Position numbers and translations under genes: made by a program | Shown here: piece after piece, positions 21,634-33,574 of the stretch | How positions within the stretch are numbered: position 1 is the stretch's first letter | Layout: each line of letters begins with the position of its first letter | Assembly (NCBI RefSeq): GCF_004769405.1 | Contig: NZ_RQES01000018.1 | Coordinates: 434,001 to 498,000, forward strand | Length of the DNA: 64,000 nt | Reading direction: 5' to 3' | Origin: Leptospira selangorensis | GTDB taxonomy: Bacteria > Spirochaetota > Leptospiria > Leptospirales > Leptospiraceae | The notes under the pieces: generated by a model | What the model was told of the DNA's origin: nothing | Database searches by the model: none | The model's input: only the letters and a program-made list of their open reading frames with translations

Positions 21634-23589
21634 TTATTTTTCCGGGAAGATTCGATTCGTATTCAAAAGTTCATAGCTCAGATTCAAGAATGCCTTTGCT
21701 TTTAGCTCATATTCATCGCAGGTTTCCTTGATAGATCCACACTTGGACTTGTGCTCGCTCCAAGGCATAGGATAAGCCTCTCTCAGTTCGCCTTCCGTGG
21801 ATCGATAAAGAGCATATTCATTCTCGATCCAACCGATCACGCTGGAAAACGCAAAATAAGAGCCGTCGGTTTTAGATTCTCTAGAATTAGAAAGTAGGTC
21901 CTTACCGAAGGCAGAAAATTGTACCTTTTTACCTACAAGTCCTAGGATAGTCGGGATCACATCCAGTTGAGAAGAAATTTTCGGATCCAATCCAGGCTTT
22001 ATATACTTAGGAGAATAGATTAAAAGTGGAATATTACGATCTTCGAATGGATTTAGATCTCTATGATGTGTATGATCTGCCACGAATATAAAGATGGTAT
22101 TCTGAAAATACGGGGATTTTTTCGCCTTCTCCATAAATTTGCCGATAGACTCGTCCGAATAGGAGTAAGTATTGAAATAGTCTGAATCCTTCATTGTTTC
22201 CGGATAAGGATTTTTTCCTGTTTCAGGAACTTGGTAAGGGTAATGAGTGGTTAGAGTCAGGCTGACTGCTGCAAAAGGTTGTTTCGCATTCGAGATAGTT
22301 GCATGAAGTTCTTCTAATACGTCTCCATCATAAAATCCCCAGGCGCCCGATTTATATTTTCCTGTTTTTTCGATTTCCTCTTTTCCTATGATCTTATCGA
22401 AACCCCAATGAGGAAAAAGAAAACTCATATTATCGAATCCTACATCTCCACCATGAACGAAATATGTGGAATATCCCAAGGTTTTCAGCAAGGACCCAAG
22501 CCCTCCGAAGTTTCCTAAAACCTGATGTGTACGTACGACTGTGATACCAGGACGATCCGGAATTCCGGTAAGTACGGACATTAATCCGTTTACAGTTCTT
22601 CCTCCGGTCGCGAAAAATCTAGGAAAGTATCTACCTTCCTTTACAAGAGAATTAAAATTAGGGGCGAGTTCTTTTCCTCCTACAATTCCGTCTCCGTTCG
22701 GTTTCAAGAATTTCCCGGTCCAGCTTTCTAAAAGAATGAGAACTATATTCGGAGGAGTTTCCTTTCTGGTTTCTGAAGTTTCTCTTAAGAGAGGATATTC
22801 AGGATCTATAAACTTTGCACCTGGATAATCGATCTCTTTTTGTACGATCCGGATCGATTCTTCTTTAGACATTTGTAACTCGGGAAGAATCGATTTGGAT
22901 TTTAGATCCATAATCGTAGTGAATACTCCATTCAAAGGGAGCTGGTTTAAGAACGGATTTTCTGAATGGATCGCTTCTGTGGATCTTAATGGTCTTGGCT
23001 GGACTCCTCCTCGAAACAATAATAATAATAAGATTATAGAAATAGGGATCTGTATCAATTCTTTGGTCTTATTTTCAGAAGAATATTGGTATCCGTTGTA
23101 CTTTATAAAAAGATAAATTAATGCCGGGAGTCCTGCGAATATTCCGATCAGTCCCAGGATCACTTTTAAAGTGTCATTCTTGATTGCAGCTTCAATTAGA
23201 ATGAGTAGATCTTTTCCTAAAAATACGAATCCTTCGTAGCCTAGGTGTTTGTCTGCTTCTCCGAAATAGATCGTATCTCCTATTAAATGCCCGGTCATCC
23301 ATAAGAATAATGGAATGGGTAGAATTCCCCAAATATATCTGTAGGATTTCCAACGATTCGGGTAATGAAAAGAAGATAAGATCCAGGATAATCCTATTAC
23401 GATAGAGATCACACAAAGGTCGAAACGTATTCCGATCAAAAAAGATAGGATTACTTCGCTAATAGAGGAATTTCCTAATTTGGAAAAATAGATAAAGAGT
23501 AGGGCGAATCTAAAAATAGTTAAAAGGATCAAAAAACAAAAAGAGTAAAATAAAATTATCCTAAGGTTTGCAGGTAGCCTTCTTATCAT
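21634..23589 (-). CDS. LTA-synthase-family membrane sulfatase (phosphoglycerol transferase-like)
   Basis: The 651-residue protein has five N-terminal membrane helices (within about 10-200) and an extracytoplasmic sulfatase/alkaline-phosphatase-fold domain (about 280-640). Key motifs of the LTA synthase group are ILLESWTGKFL (metal Glu), FATGGRTVNGLMSVLTG (catalytic Thr in GGRTVNG) and VADHTHHRDLNPFEDRNIP (Asp/His metal ligands). These enzymes transfer phosphoglycerol or phosphoethanolamine groups, or hydrolyse such esters. The leptospire substrate cannot be read from sequence, and lipoteichoic acid itself is not expected in a diderm. It starts 2 nt after the feoB stop, so it is transcribed with the iron genes. 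Confidence 0.82.
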   Translation of the reverse strand: MIRRLPANLRIILFYSFCFLILLTIFRFALLFIYFSKLGNSSISEVILSFLIGIRFDLCVISIVIGLSWILSSFHYPNRWKSYRYIWGILPIPLFLWMTGHLIGDTIYFGEADKHLGYEGFVFLGKDLLILIEAAIKNDTLKVILGLIGIFAGLPALIYLFIKYNGYQYSSENKTKELIQIPISIILLLLLFRGGVQPRPLRSTEAIHSENPFLNQLPLNGVFTTIMDLKSKSILPELQMSKEESIRIVQKEIDYPGAKFIDPEYPLLRETSETRKETPPNIVLILLESWTGKFLKPNGDGIVGGKELAPNFNSLVKEGRYFPRFFATGGRTVNGLMSVLTGIPDRPGITVVRTHQVLGNFGGLGSLLKTLGYSTYFVHGGDVGFDNMSFLFPHWGFDKIIGKEEIEKTGKYKSGAWGFYDGDVLEELHATISNAKQPFAAVSLTLTTHYPYQVPETGKNPYPETMKDSDYFNTYSYSDESIGKFMEKAKKSPYFQNTIFIFVADHTHHRDLNPFEDRNIPLLIYSPKYIKPGLDPKISSQLDVIPTILGLVGKKVQFSAFGKDLLSNSRESKTDGSYFAFSSVIGWIENEYALYRSTEGELREAYPMPWSEHKSKCGSIKETCDEYELKAKAFLNLSYELLNTNRIFPEK

Positions 23590-23591
23590 TC

Positions 23592-25733
23592 TTAATTCCA
23601 GCCTAAAAATTTAGAAAAATGGAAAACTAAAAAAGAAGAAGTATATGCAAGAACCGTCATGTATGTGAACATAAAAAACGGCCAGAAAAGTGAGTTTGTC
23701 TCTTTTTTTACTACAGCAAGAGTAGACATACATTGGCAGGCGAATGCAAAAAATACGAGTAAACTCAATGCACTTGCAATCGTCCAAACAGGTTTTCCGG
23801 TCTCCGGATCCTTATCCTTTCTAAGTGCAGACCTTAAATTTTCGTCTTCAGAATCTTCTCCTTGAACTCCGTATACGATGGATAATGTGGATACCATTAC
23901 TTCTCTGGCTGCAAATGAAGTGATGATCCCAAGCCCCATTTTCCAACCGAAGCCGATCGGTTCTAAAACCGGCTCCATCATTTTTCCCATTCGTCCTGCA
24001 TAAGATTCAGAGATTTGTAAGGACTTTGTTTGAGTAGGGCTTAAGTTTTCGTTTTTGGGACCTTCTACCCTTGGATAATTTGCCAAAAACCAAAGTATGA
24101 TAGAAATGAATAAGATTACTTTTCCCGCGTTTCCTATAAACGCTTTGATCTTCTTATAAACCGTAAAAAATAAACTTTTGAGAGAAGGCCATTGGTATCT
24201 GGGAAGTTCCATCAGAAAGTATGCAGGTTCCGATCTGAAAAAAGTTTTTTTGAATAAGAAAGCAGCTCCCATCGAAGCGAACATTCCTAATAAGAAAAGG
24301 CCGAATAACGCTAGGACTTTAGGGGAGAAGATCCCGAAAACAGGTTCTGCCGAGAAAACCGTTCCTATTACTAAAATGTAAACTGGATATCTGGCGGAGC
24401 AAGTGATCAGAGGAGACACTAAAATTGTCGTAAGCCTATCCGCTTTGTTTTCGATCGTTCTTGTCCCCATGATCGCAGGAACAGCGCAGGCAGCACTGGA
24501 TAGTAATGGTATAAAGGATTTTCCGGAAAGCCCGAATCTTCCCATAAATCTGTCCATTAGGAAGGAAGCTCTCGCGATATATCCGCTTTCTTCCATAATC
24601 CCTATGAATAAGAATAATAGACTGATCTGAGGAATGAATACTAAAACTGCACCGACTCCTCCAATCATTCCTTCTTGGATGAGAGAACGTACAGGCCCTT
24701 CCGGAAGATAATTGCCGGTCCAATCTGCAAGATCTCCGATCCTTCCTTCTATCCAGTCCATGGGCACTTCGGACCAGGTGAATAAGAATTGGAAGACCAA
24801 TGCCATAATTCCTAAAAAGATCGTAAGTCCCCATACAGGGTGTAGCAGTATTTTATCAGCGAATCCTAAGATCCCTTTTTCGGAGATCTCAGAACCGGAA
24901 ACCGCTTTAGATAAAAGTTTTTTGATCCATATGGATCTCTGGACCAGTTCTTCTCCATAAGAAAATTCTAATTTTGATTTTTGCCATTCTGAGCGAATGA
25001 ATTCTCTGGTTTTTTCCGGGAAAAAATTGGAAGAAGGAAGTCCTGTTTGCAGATTTTCTCCGCTGAATTCTTTAAAACTATTTTCTAATACGAATCTAAC
25101 TGAATCCGGATCATCTGCTGAAAGTTTAGAAAGTACCGACTCGATTAATGCGGTTCTTTTTTTATCCCAGGAAAAGCCAGGATCTGGTATTTTATAAGAA
25201 GAAGGATCAGTTAAAACTTTTTCTAAAACTTCTACACCTTCTCCTGATCTTGGATTTACGTAGTAGAAGGAAACTCCGAATGCCTTGGATAAAACTTTAA
25301 GATCTAAATGAACTCCTTTCTTTTCCAAGGTATCGTTCATTGTGACTGCTACTAACATTGGGATCTTGAGAGAAGATACCTGAAGTAAAAATTGGAGTCC
25401 TCTTTCTATCGCAACCGCATCCAATACGAAAATCAATTTGTCTTCAGTCTCTTTAGAGAGCAAGATGCGGGTGGTTACCTGTTTGTCTTCCGATTCTCCG
25501 CCTAAACTATATGCGCCCGGAAGATCTACTATATAAACGGTATTGTCTTCCGTATGGATGGTTCCTTCCGCTTTTTCTACGGTGACACCGTGATAGTTTC
25601 CCGTTTTTTGTCTGAGCCCCGTAAGCCTATTGAATAATGTGGACTTGCCGCAGTTTGGATTTCCTGTGAGTAATACTCTGAATTTTTCCGTTTTATGTTC
25701 CGGAGTTTGTATTTCAGTATTTAATAATTTCAT
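23592..25733 (-). CDS. feoB: Ferrous iron transporter FeoB
   Basis: FeoB imports Fe2+ through a membrane core with an N-terminal GTPase. The 713-residue protein has G1 [12 protein letters not shown] (about 25-36), G2 GVTVEKA, G3 DLPGAYSLG, and a G4 region reading TMND at 131-134 where the family normally has NxxD. Membrane parts carry the Gate and FeoB_C signatures ([34 protein letters not shown]). The total length is normal. It lies 3 nt after feoA. The Thr in place of the G4 Asn may alter nucleotide specificity, or the loop may be shifted; this is unverified. Confidence 0.96.
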   Translation of the reverse strand: MKLLNTEIQTPEHKTEKFRVLLTGNPNCGKSTLFNRLTGLRQKTGNYHGVTVEKAEGTIHTEDNTVYIVDLPGAYSLGGESEDKQVTTRILLSKETEDKLIFVLDAVAIERGLQFLLQVSSLKIPMLVAVTMNDTLEKKGVHLDLKVLSKAFGVSFYYVNPRSGEGVEVLEKVLTDPSSYKIPDPGFSWDKKRTALIESVLSKLSADDPDSVRFVLENSFKEFSGENLQTGLPSSNFFPEKTREFIRSEWQKSKLEFSYGEELVQRSIWIKKLLSKAVSGSEISEKGILGFADKILLHPVWGLTIFLGIMALVFQFLFTWSEVPMDWIEGRIGDLADWTGNYLPEGPVRSLIQEGMIGGVGAVLVFIPQISLLFLFIGIMEESGYIARASFLMDRFMGRFGLSGKSFIPLLSSAACAVPAIMGTRTIENKADRLTTILVSPLITCSARYPVYILVIGTVFSAEPVFGIFSPKVLALFGLFLLGMFASMGAAFLFKKTFFRSEPAYFLMELPRYQWPSLKSLFFTVYKKIKAFIGNAGKVILFISIILWFLANYPRVEGPKNENLSPTQTKSLQISESYAGRMGKMMEPVLEPIGFGWKMGLGIITSFAAREVMVSTLSIVYGVQGEDSEDENLRSALRKDKDPETGKPVWTIASALSLLVFFAFACQCMSTLAVVKKETNSLFWPFFMFTYMTVLAYTSSFLVFHFSKFLGWN

Positions 25734-25736
25734 AAA

Positions 25737-25970
25737 CTAGTTCAATTCCAGAAGATCCGCTTCTAATTTTCGAATGGCCAATCGAACAAGGCCCAATTTT
25801 ACGATCATCTTATCTTGGTCCTGGAATTTTCGGACCACAGTGATCTTAGTTCCGGGAAGAAAACCCATATCTAAAAGGTTTCTGACCAGCCCTGTTTTTC
25901 CGGATTTGTTTTTAATTCCGGTGATTTTTCCGGATTCTCCCTCTTCTAATTCGAAAAGTTTGGATTTCAT
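25737..25970 (-). CDS. feoA: Ferrous iron transport protein FeoA
   Basis: FeoA is the small SH3-like partner of FeoB. The 77-residue protein contains the family pattern [20 protein letters not shown] and [18 protein letters not shown], with the LxxMGxxPG motif intact. Length is typical (about 75). It starts with ATG 25970, which overlaps the stop of the ABC1 kinase gene by four bases, and is followed by feoB 3 nt later. Order and spacing imply one message from the kinase gene to the sulfatase gene. No Fur-like box was searched for beyond visual inspection. Confidence 0.93.
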   Translation of the reverse strand: MKSKLFELEEGESGKITGIKNKSGKTGLVRNLLDMGFLPGTKITVVRKFQDQDKMIVKLGLVRLAIRKLEADLLELN

Positions 25971-27268
25971 TTTATGAATTTTTCCCTATCCCGGATCAGA
26001 TCTAATTCAGGCGCGAAAGATTTTATATATCTATCAAAGTATAAGATTTGTTTAATGAGAAGTCCGAATTCTTTAGGGATCTTTAATCCGTTTCTATCTG
26101 AAATATCCCTGAACTCGAAAAGGATCGTGTTCATCTTCTTCTCATCGAAAGCGTCCAGCTCTCCCATTTGTATATCCAGGACCATTTTACTCATTTGATT
26201 AAATACGGTTTCCAGATCCTTGGCTAACTTTTTCTCGTCAATACCCGAGGCGGTTCCATCCATACGAACTAGGCCGCTTGCGATCCGGTCGGTTCTATTT
26301 AACGCTAGACCTTCTAAAAAGATCATTAATCCTTCCCATACCTTGGAGGAAATCCTGCCAACAATCCCGAAATCGATAAAACCGACCGTTCCATCTCTTA
26401 GGATCATTAGATTTCCTGCATGTACGTCCGCATGGAAGAAGCCTGATTTGGAAAGTGTGGAAAACCAGATCTCAAGCGCGTCGGAAAGGGTTTTGGAAGG
26501 ATCTTTGCTGAATTTTCGAAGTGAAATTTCGTCGGTAATCGGAGCTCCGTAGAATTTTTCCATAACCAAAACTTTTTTGGTGCTGAGCTCTCTATAAATT
26601 TTAGGAACTCTTGCTCTGGTTTCTCCGGAAGATAGAAGGTATCTTTCGAATTCTTCGCAATTGTTTGCTTCTTTTACGAAATCTATTTCTTCTAAGATGG
26701 AAGACTGGAACATTCCCACCATTTCCGAAAGTCCTGATTTGTTAAGACCGGGTACGAATATTTCGAATAGTTTGGATGCTAAAAATAGAAGGTTGAGATC
26801 TGCTCCTAATGCACCTTCTATATCCGGTCTTTGCACTTTTACAACCACATCCAGGCCGTCTTTTGTGACTGCGGAATGGACTTGTGCGATAGATGCAGAT
26901 GCCATCGGGACCGGGTCAATACTTTGGAATAATTTTTGGTAATCTCTACCCAGTTCTTTTTTTAATACTTTTTGGATCTCGGAGAAAGGAAGAGGTCGTA
27001 CTGAATCCAAACATTTTTGCATTTCAGTTACTATCTCTTCAGGAAAAAGAGAAGGGGCAGAAGCGATGAATTGGCCTAATTTAATATACGTTGCGCCCAA
27101 TTCTTCAAACGCCTCTCTTAATCGAACTGGAATATTACGGGATCCACTTCCTCCTGTAGCCAAATCCTTTAAAAGTAGGATGGTTTTGGTGGAAAAAACA
27201 TAACTACTGGTCACTATACGACTAGCACTGTTTACCCCTTGCAGAAGTTGGTCTATGAATCCGGCCAT
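25967..27268 (-). CDS. ABC1/UbiB-family protein kinase-like (AarF)
   Basis: UbiB/ADCK-like atypical kinases support isoprenoid quinone synthesis or lipid metabolism. The 433-residue protein has the hallmark KxGQ motif as [10 protein letters not shown] (about 57-66), the Ala-rich loop [13 protein letters not shown], the ion-pair Lys in [11 protein letters not shown], catalytic [12 protein letters not shown] and the DFG-type [11 protein letters not shown]. It lacks C-terminal membrane helices, unlike E. coli UbiB. It heads the operon with feoA and feoB, an unusual partnership, and is divergent from the helicase-associated-domain gene at 27463. Confidence 0.9.
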   Translation of the reverse strand: MAGFIDQLLQGVNSASRIVTSSYVFSTKTILLLKDLATGGSGSRNIPVRLREAFEELGATYIKLGQFIASAPSLFPEEIVTEMQKCLDSVRPLPFSEIQKVLKKELGRDYQKLFQSIDPVPMASASIAQVHSAVTKDGLDVVVKVQRPDIEGALGADLNLLFLASKLFEIFVPGLNKSGLSEMVGMFQSSILEEIDFVKEANNCEEFERYLLSSGETRARVPKIYRELSTKKVLVMEKFYGAPITDEISLRKFSKDPSKTLSDALEIWFSTLSKSGFFHADVHAGNLMILRDGTVGFIDFGIVGRISSKVWEGLMIFLEGLALNRTDRIASGLVRMDGTASGIDEKKLAKDLETVFNQMSKMVLDIQMGELDAFDEKKMNTILFEFRDISDRNGLKIPKEFGLLIKQILYFDRYIKSFAPELDLIRDREKFIK

Positions 27269-27462
27269 TTCACTCCAGATTATGATAACTTAGAAGGAAC
27301 ACAATCCAAATCAGGGAGAAAAGATACTCTGTTCGGGATAAAGGAACCGAGAGAAAGGTACTCGGGTCTATTTTGTATGTTCGGCCGAGAAAACCGTATT
27401 TTGGTTTACGGGAGCGGCGAGAATTAGAGTATGGCTCTCGAACGAGAATTTCGGTCAGTGGT

Positions 27463-29466
27463 ATGAGCGGCGAATCGGTTTTATTGCAAGAATTAGAAAA
27501 ACTCGAACTGAACGACCTAAAGAAGACAGCTGCTCTTTGGAACATTCCCAAGCTACCGTTCAAAGAAAAGAATAAGAACGTTAAGTTCCTTTTCGACAGT
27601 TTTCTGGATGAGTTTTACCTCAAAGGTGTACTGGAAAAACTCACCGTACTCCAAGTTAATATCTATACTTCTATCTTAAAAAATAAGAATGTTCTTACTT
27701 TGGGGGAGATCTCTCGTAAAGTAAATATTCCACCAATAAACGTGGAGATGGAACTTAACCTTCTCCGCAAATACCAACTCGTATACCAAAGAAAAAACAG
27801 AGAAAGACTTACCAATAACCTGGATAAGTATCATGCCTTTGACGAGCTGGCTGCATTAGTTTCTTTAGACCAAAATCTGAAAGGGGACAAATACAAGGTC
27901 TCCGTCGAAAAACTTCTAGATCGTAAGAAGCTGACTGATATTTCCAATGAATGGAAAAAAGCAGTCAAGGCTCCTGCAAAGATCGACAGTATCCGCAAGT
28001 TTATCACTCACGCGACTTCTGACGAGGCGTATGAGGCGGCTATTCTCTCCTTATCCGAATTGGAAAGGGATACAGTAGTCAGGATCTATCTAAGCGGTGG
28101 TGCTGCTGACGCAGACGATATCAGAAGTTTTATCGTAATGAGCAGAGGCAAATACGAGACGATCATTCCTGCATTAGTTGAAAAAGGAATGATTGCGGAC
28201 GTTTGTTTCGTAGAGGAGAAGTTCGTAAGAATTTTTGCTCTACCGGAAGAACTTTTAAAATATATCCAAAATAATCCGATCCTTCCTTCCGTTAAAAAAG
28301 GAACTCGTCAAAGACAGGAAAAACTCGCAACCAACGAGTTGGACTTCTTCTTAAATACCAAAAAACTTCTTTCTTATATTAGTAGAAAGGGCTTGGTTTT
28401 GGCGAAATCCGGCAAGGTAAAACAGGCGGATCATAAAAGAACAGAGCAGGAATTATTAAATCCGGATATCAGCATTTTCCCTGAAAAAAGCCAGATCTAT
28501 CAGATGGAACTTATCCTTCCTATACTGAAACTTCTGAACCTGGCAGATATCAAAGGGGAGAATATTATTCTGAGAGGTGACCTGGACGGTTTTCTTGCAA
28601 AGGATATATTCGAGATCATGAAACTCGTCATCCATGAGGTGAACGAGGCTAGAATGAAGAGGGTAAATCCTCCAGAGGTTTTCCAACCTACGGAAATGCC
28701 TTTTTACGATAAGATGATCTTGGACAAATGTGTGAACTTGATCATCAAGTCCAAACGTATCCATCTTTCCGTTATTTTCTCTAATATTATCAGAGAACAT
28801 CTGATCTTCAGCCCAGGTTTCCGTACTAAAAATTTCCAAACCGATTTGGCGGATCTTCGTAAGGAGATCATGAGTGCGATCTTCTATCTGCATTTATTCG
28901 GATTATTAGAAGTAGAATACCCGAACCGATTCCTGACTCTTTCCAAGCTGGGAGAATATTTCTTCCAAACGGGAGAGCTTGCTGGGGTTACAGAGAAGGG
29001 TGGAATCACGATCAACCCGGACTTCTCCGTGATCGCGTTCCCGGAAAAAGTTTCTATTTACGGAATTCATCTTTTAAAAGCGTTCACAGAACTCAAAGAC
29101 TACGACAGAGTTTATACTTTCGTTTTAACCAAAGAAGCATACCAATTGGGAATACTCTTAGGGTACAAAACGAACGAGTTCGTAGACTTCTTGAAAGCGT
29201 CTAGCAGAGCGGAGCTTGCCCAAAACCTTCTATTCTTATTAGAAGATTGGGGTGGCAACCTTCCTGTGGTTGAAGTCGCAGAAGATTGTGTACTTGTTCG
29301 CACCAAAGACCAGAACGTGATGGAACTTCTACTTGGTCAGATCAAAGGGAAGAAGATCGTTCTGGACGAGATTGGACCAACCGCAGTGCTTGTGGATAAA
29401 ACTCGAGTCCAAGACGTGATCACAGTTGCTGAAAAACTGAACCTGATAATTAACCTGACTAGATAA
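27463..29466 (+). CDS. Large protein with helicase-associated (Helicase_C_3, XPB/Ssl2-like) domain
   Basis: I chose ATG 27463 ([19 protein letters not shown]) because the frame upstream to TTG 27373 is Arg-rich and unlike protein; the product is then 667 residues. The N-terminal half carries winged-helix-like segments ([20 protein letters not shown]). The C-terminal third matches the helicase-associated domain PF13625: [55 protein letters not shown] and [18 protein letters not shown]. There is no Walker A or B motif, so this is not itself a helicase. It may bind DNA or a partner; no partner helicase is nearby. The product is unnamed but clearly a real gene. Confidence 0.8.
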   Translation: MSGESVLLQELEKLELNDLKKTAALWNIPKLPFKEKNKNVKFLFDSFLDEFYLKGVLEKLTVLQVNIYTSILKNKNVLTLGEISRKVNIPPINVEMELNLLRKYQLVYQRKNRERLTNNLDKYHAFDELAALVSLDQNLKGDKYKVSVEKLLDRKKLTDISNEWKKAVKAPAKIDSIRKFITHATSDEAYEAAILSLSELERDTVVRIYLSGGAADADDIRSFIVMSRGKYETIIPALVEKGMIADVCFVEEKFVRIFALPEELLKYIQNNPILPSVKKGTRQRQEKLATNELDFFLNTKKLLSYISRKGLVLAKSGKVKQADHKRTEQELLNPDISIFPEKSQIYQMELILPILKLLNLADIKGENIILRGDLDGFLAKDIFEIMKLVIHEVNEARMKRVNPPEVFQPTEMPFYDKMILDKCVNLIIKSKRIHLSVIFSNIIREHLIFSPGFRTKNFQTDLADLRKEIMSAIFYLHLFGLLEVEYPNRFLTLSKLGEYFFQTGELAGVTEKGGITINPDFSVIAFPEKVSIYGIHLLKAFTELKDYDRVYTFVLTKEAYQLGILLGYKTNEFVDFLKASSRAELAQNLLFLLEDWGGNLPVVEVAEDCVLVRTKDQNVMELLLGQIKGKKIVLDEIGPTAVLVDKTRVQDVITVAEKLNLIINLTR

Positions 29467-29483
29467 GAAATAGCAAGCTCTTC

Positions 29484-29587
29484 TCACGCGAAGCCGCGAA
29501 GAATAAAAGATTCCTTTTTAATTGTTATAAATATATAGAGGCCCGCGATCTCGAGCTTTACCTTCTTTTCTTTGCGTCTTGGCGTGA
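29484..29587. repeat. Imperfect inverted repeat, copy 1 of an intergenic element (second copy at 57472-57548)
   Basis: The left arm at 29484-29503 and the right arm at 29568-29587 are inverted copies with 17 of 20 matches. The left arm matches the one at 57472-57491 at 19 of 20 positions. Both copies lie just downstream of convergent or closing genes. The motif resembles a family of short intergenic palindromes seen in many bacterial genomes; no ORF is associated. Confidence 0.7.
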
Positions 29588-29611
29588 ACGAGGTATTGGA
29601 GGGTTTTTATT

Positions 29612-29884
<273 letters not shown>

Positions 29885-29968
29885 ATAAGCGCAAATTAGA
29901 ATAAATTCTCTAAAATGCAACTAAGTTTCGAAATCTTCTTTTTCTCCCGAAATTTCGGGAGAGCAGTT

Positions 29969-32515
29969 TCAAAAATGAAAGTACTCCGCTTGGTTTTTCA
30001 GATCCTCGGACAGATGGGCGAGCCCCACAGAACCTGAACTCAATTCTTCAGTGGAGGATGCGTTAGATTGGGTCAGGTCGTTGATACTCGAAATTGTTTT
30101 CGAAATTTCTTCGACAGCCAGTTTTTGCTCCTGGATCGCAGTTTGGATACCTTCCGATCTTTCCTTCACTTCCTGGCCTTTTTTGTTCACTACCTTATTT
30201 CGGACCAGTTGTTCTCCCATCACGGAAGATACCTCGTTCATCCGGATATAGATAGTTTCTATCCTCTGGATAATTCCTCCGATCACATTTACTGTGTCTC
30301 GGATATTGCTGACTCCTATCCCGATCTCGGTTTCGTTAGCTTGGATAATATTTTCTATCTCCTTCATGCTATTAGAAGTTTTGTCAGCAAGTTTGGAAAT
30401 TTCATCCGCGACTACCGCAAATCCTTTTCCTGCGGCACCTGCTCTTGCGGCCTCGATAGCTGCGTTCAACGCAAGAAGATGGATCTGTTCGGAAATTGTC
30501 GTGATAATTTCGATCACACCTGTGATCTGGTCGGAACTCTGGGAAATTTTACGGATACTTTGGTCAGTCAGTTCCAAAGATTTTCCGCCTCTTCTTGCCT
30601 CGTCCGTAATCTCTTTAACATGAGAAAGAGTGTTTTCCAGATTCTCGGAAGTGTTTTTGATGGAAGAAGAAAATTCTACCATCTCAGAGTCCAAAGAATT
30701 CAAAAGAGTGACCTGCTCCTTTGTTCTATAAGAGATTGCATCCATTCCAGCTGAAATTTCTTCTATTGAAGCTGAAATTTCCTCTGATGCTGCCGCTTGG
30801 TCTTGTGCATTATCAGAAATAGTCTTTAAAGTACTAGACATTTCGTCGGAAGAATTCGCAAGACTATGAGAGGCATCGAAAATTTTGTGAAGGACCGCTT
30901 TTACCTTACGATTGAATTCATTGATACTGATCGCCATTTCTCCGATCTCATCTCTGGAAAGAACCGTGAGTTTATGGGTAAGATCTCCTTCCGACATTTT
31001 TTCGATCAGGTTTTGGCTATCTCTTAAAGGTTTCAAACTTTTAGATAGAATGAAATAGATGATAAACCCGATTACAAACAATCCGCTAAATGAGATCGCT
31101 AACATATAGAAGATAGTAGAGATCGCTTCTTTGGAAACTTCTTCGTTTACTATAGTCACGAAAGATCTAAATCCGTACTTTTTGTTGGTATGAACTACCA
31201 TAGATTTATAAGCACCGTCCATCACGTACTTAATCGGGACTCGGTCCGGTGCGTTTACGAATGATTTTGCAAATGGAAGATCTTCCATCTTTTTCAATCT
31301 CATATTTTCGCTGACATGATTTAAGAAGGTCATTTTAGGAGTGAGAAGTCCTGGATAACCTGTTTTTCCGATCTTGATCGATTGTACGATATTATTGGTT
31401 AGATCACCGATGCGGACCGAGAATACCAAAAACGCCTTGGAGCCGTCGTTTAATTCAAATTCTCTAATATATAAAATAACGGGAGATCCGTTCTGGGTAG
31501 AATTAGAAGGTTCACTAAAAAAGAATGCCTTCTCTTTATTTGTATTTCTGATCTCATCCGCTCCAGGAAGTTGAAATGCGGAAGTTAAAGGAACAATTTG
31601 GCTACTTGCCAAGGTCCCGGTTCCGACAGAATGAGAGAACCAATCTCCTGCTTCTTTCCAAACCGCTATCCCTTCGAATCTTTGGCTGGATCCTAAAAAA
31701 TTATTTAGAAAATTTTCAGCTTCCTTCCAATTTTTCTGAGATACCAAAAATCCTAAGGTTTTGTTCCGGATGATGAGTTCGGCTTCTTCTTCCGTGTCCT
31801 CATAAATTCCTTGGGTGAGAAGGTCCAAGGTTTGAGAAACATTCAACATTTGGTTGGTATAAGCATTCTTTAAAGATTCATAATTGAGTTTGTAAACCAC
31901 TAGAGAAACACCTATCGCCAAAACTAGAACGATGGAAAAAAAGATCAATGCTAGGGTTTTAGTCAGATTCAGTTTGACCAAGGACTCTAAAGAAATGGAG
32001 CCGAATAGGTCGGTTCTAGTTAGATTGTCCTTTAGCCAATCCGTGATCAGATAAAAATAAACGGCACTCCAAAGACCCCCGAATACGATCAGCCCCAATA
32101 GAATAGAATAATCCGTTTTGCTGATAGGCAGAAAGATCCCTAAAGATACTACGAAGATCCCGCCTCCTATCCAGATCCTTACCAGTATGTCTGCCGCATG
32201 TAAAACAGGAAGTCGGAAGACTGCTTTTTGGGCTCCAATGACTGTTTCTCTAGTTACTGCGCCTTCTGCAAATTGTTTGGAATATTTTCGTAACGGTTTT
32301 AATTTATAAAAAGAGGAAAGTGAACTGGTTACGAGTCCTAGGACAAAGATCACTCCCATGACGAACCAAAGAGAGTCCGCTCCTGTCAGATCCAAGTCCA
32401 TAAAATGGATCAGAAATACGATCGCAAATGGGGTTCCGATCAGATAACCTAATCCTTCCGTTAGGAATAGAAATCTTGCGGAGAATACGGAAATTTCTTT
32501 GTTTATGTTTTTCAT
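29969..32515 (-). CDS. Methyl-accepting chemotaxis protein with six predicted membrane helices
   Basis: The 848-residue receptor has four N-terminal helices (within about 12-165: [20 protein letters not shown], then [31 protein letters not shown] and [18 protein letters not shown]). A fifth helix (about 190-213) leads into a periplasmic sensor region (about 214-485), and a sixth (about 486-508) into HAMP and the signalling hairpin. The tip carries [20 protein letters not shown] and ends ...AEYFHF. The extra four-helix module ahead of the normal sensor is atypical for an MCP. No CheR-binding pentapeptide is visible. Confidence 0.9.
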   Translation of the reverse strand: MKNINKEISVFSARFLFLTEGLGYLIGTPFAIVFLIHFMDLDLTGADSLWFVMGVIFVLGLVTSSLSSFYKLKPLRKYSKQFAEGAVTRETVIGAQKAVFRLPVLHAADILVRIWIGGGIFVVSLGIFLPISKTDYSILLGLIVFGGLWSAVYFYLITDWLKDNLTRTDLFGSISLESLVKLNLTKTLALIFFSIVLVLAIGVSLVVYKLNYESLKNAYTNQMLNVSQTLDLLTQGIYEDTEEEAELIIRNKTLGFLVSQKNWKEAENFLNNFLGSSQRFEGIAVWKEAGDWFSHSVGTGTLASSQIVPLTSAFQLPGADEIRNTNKEKAFFFSEPSNSTQNGSPVILYIREFELNDGSKAFLVFSVRIGDLTNNIVQSIKIGKTGYPGLLTPKMTFLNHVSENMRLKKMEDLPFAKSFVNAPDRVPIKYVMDGAYKSMVVHTNKKYGFRSFVTIVNEEVSKEAISTIFYMLAISFSGLFVIGFIIYFILSKSLKPLRDSQNLIEKMSEGDLTHKLTVLSRDEIGEMAISINEFNRKVKAVLHKIFDASHSLANSSDEMSSTLKTISDNAQDQAAASEEISASIEEISAGMDAISYRTKEQVTLLNSLDSEMVEFSSSIKNTSENLENTLSHVKEITDEARRGGKSLELTDQSIRKISQSSDQITGVIEIITTISEQIHLLALNAAIEAARAGAAGKGFAVVADEISKLADKTSNSMKEIENIIQANETEIGIGVSNIRDTVNVIGGIIQRIETIYIRMNEVSSVMGEQLVRNKVVNKKGQEVKERSEGIQTAIQEQKLAVEEISKTISSINDLTQSNASSTEELSSGSVGLAHLSEDLKNQAEYFHF

Positions 32516-32613
32516 GCGCGATCCTGGTTGATTTTTTTTTCGACCTAGTATGATCTAAAAAAGTTTCTTTTTAAACGCCAAGAGAACGAAACCTAAAATT
32601 TAGGAACACAAAA

Positions 32614-33573
32614 TTGATATTTGATTCTTCTGATAAGCGGATCGCTGTAGTAGGTGATATACACGGATTCTGGACCTGGGTCGACACCGAATACTTTTCT
32701 AAAAGTAATTATGATTCTGTGATATTTACCGGCGATCTCGGAAACAATCGACCGGGGAATACAAACAAGATCGCCCAATTGATCTCTAAAGTTCGGAAAC
32801 CAAAGTATATCATTTTAGGAAATCATGATACTACTTCTATCCCTCAATTACTAATGGAGATTGCGAACGCTTCACCTAACATTGGTTACTTAAGTCATAC
32901 ATTTCATCTTCTTAGATACAAAAAGTTACTTAAAGACCTGGGCGATTCTCATATTTGCCAGTATAATCTTTCTCAGGTCGGGCCAAGGATTTCACTGTTA
33001 GGGGCTAGAACTCTTTCTATGGGAGCCAGATTTAATTTTCAGTTATTTATTAAATCAGTGTTTGGAATTTCTTCTTACGAAGAATCGGAGAAAAAATTCC
33101 ATGAATTGATCCAGAACATTGACTTCCAAAAACAAGATCTCATTATTCTTGCTCATAACGGTCCTTCCGGTCTAGGAGACAAGGCTCATGATATTTGGGG
33201 TTGCGATTTCAAGAGTGAAGAAGGGGACTTCGGAGATAAGGATCTAGGCAATTTTATCCGAACGATCGCTAACCATGGCAAAAAGCCCAAGGTAGTGATT
33301 GCAGGGCATATGCACCATTCTTCCAGAAAATTAAGAGTAAAGACTAGGATTTGGAAAAAGAAAGAAGAAGGTACACTGTATCTAAATCCTGCCAGAGTCC
33401 CTCGTATCTTCTCGGACAAGCAAGGAAATATCTGGCACCATCATGTGGAACTGATTAGAAAGAATGGAGATTGGACTGCTGAGGCGAAATATTTGAAGAA
33501 TGGAGTGGAGGAAATTTTTCCCCTCCCTGAGTTTATAGAGAGGGAGAAAAATCGAATCGAAATGAAAGACTGA
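32614..33573 (+). CDS. Calcineurin-like metallophosphoesterase
   Basis: The 319-residue protein has the complete metallophosphoesterase core: VGDIHGFW (about 12-19), FTGDLGNNRPG (about 43-53), IILGNHDTTS (about 69-78), LAHNGPSG, and AGHMHHSS (about 230-237). Substrate cannot be told; the family includes nucleotidases, phosphodiesterases and protein phosphatases. The start is TTG 32614; AGGA at 32602-32605 lies 8 nt upstream and supports it. It is divergent from the chemoreceptor gene and ends one base before the convergent TPR gene. Confidence 0.85.
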   Translation: MIFDSSDKRIAVVGDIHGFWTWVDTEYFSKSNYDSVIFTGDLGNNRPGNTNKIAQLISKVRKPKYIILGNHDTTSIPQLLMEIANASPNIGYLSHTFHLLRYKKLLKDLGDSHICQYNLSQVGPRISLLGARTLSMGARFNFQLFIKSVFGISSYEESEKKFHELIQNIDFQKQDLIILAHNGPSGLGDKAHDIWGCDFKSEEGDFGDKDLGNFIRTIANHGKKPKVVIAGHMHHSSRKLRVKTRIWKKKEEGTLYLNPARVPRIFSDKQGNIWHHHVELIRKNGDWTAEAKYLKNGVEEIFPLPEFIEREKNRIEMKD

Positions 33574-33574
33574 A

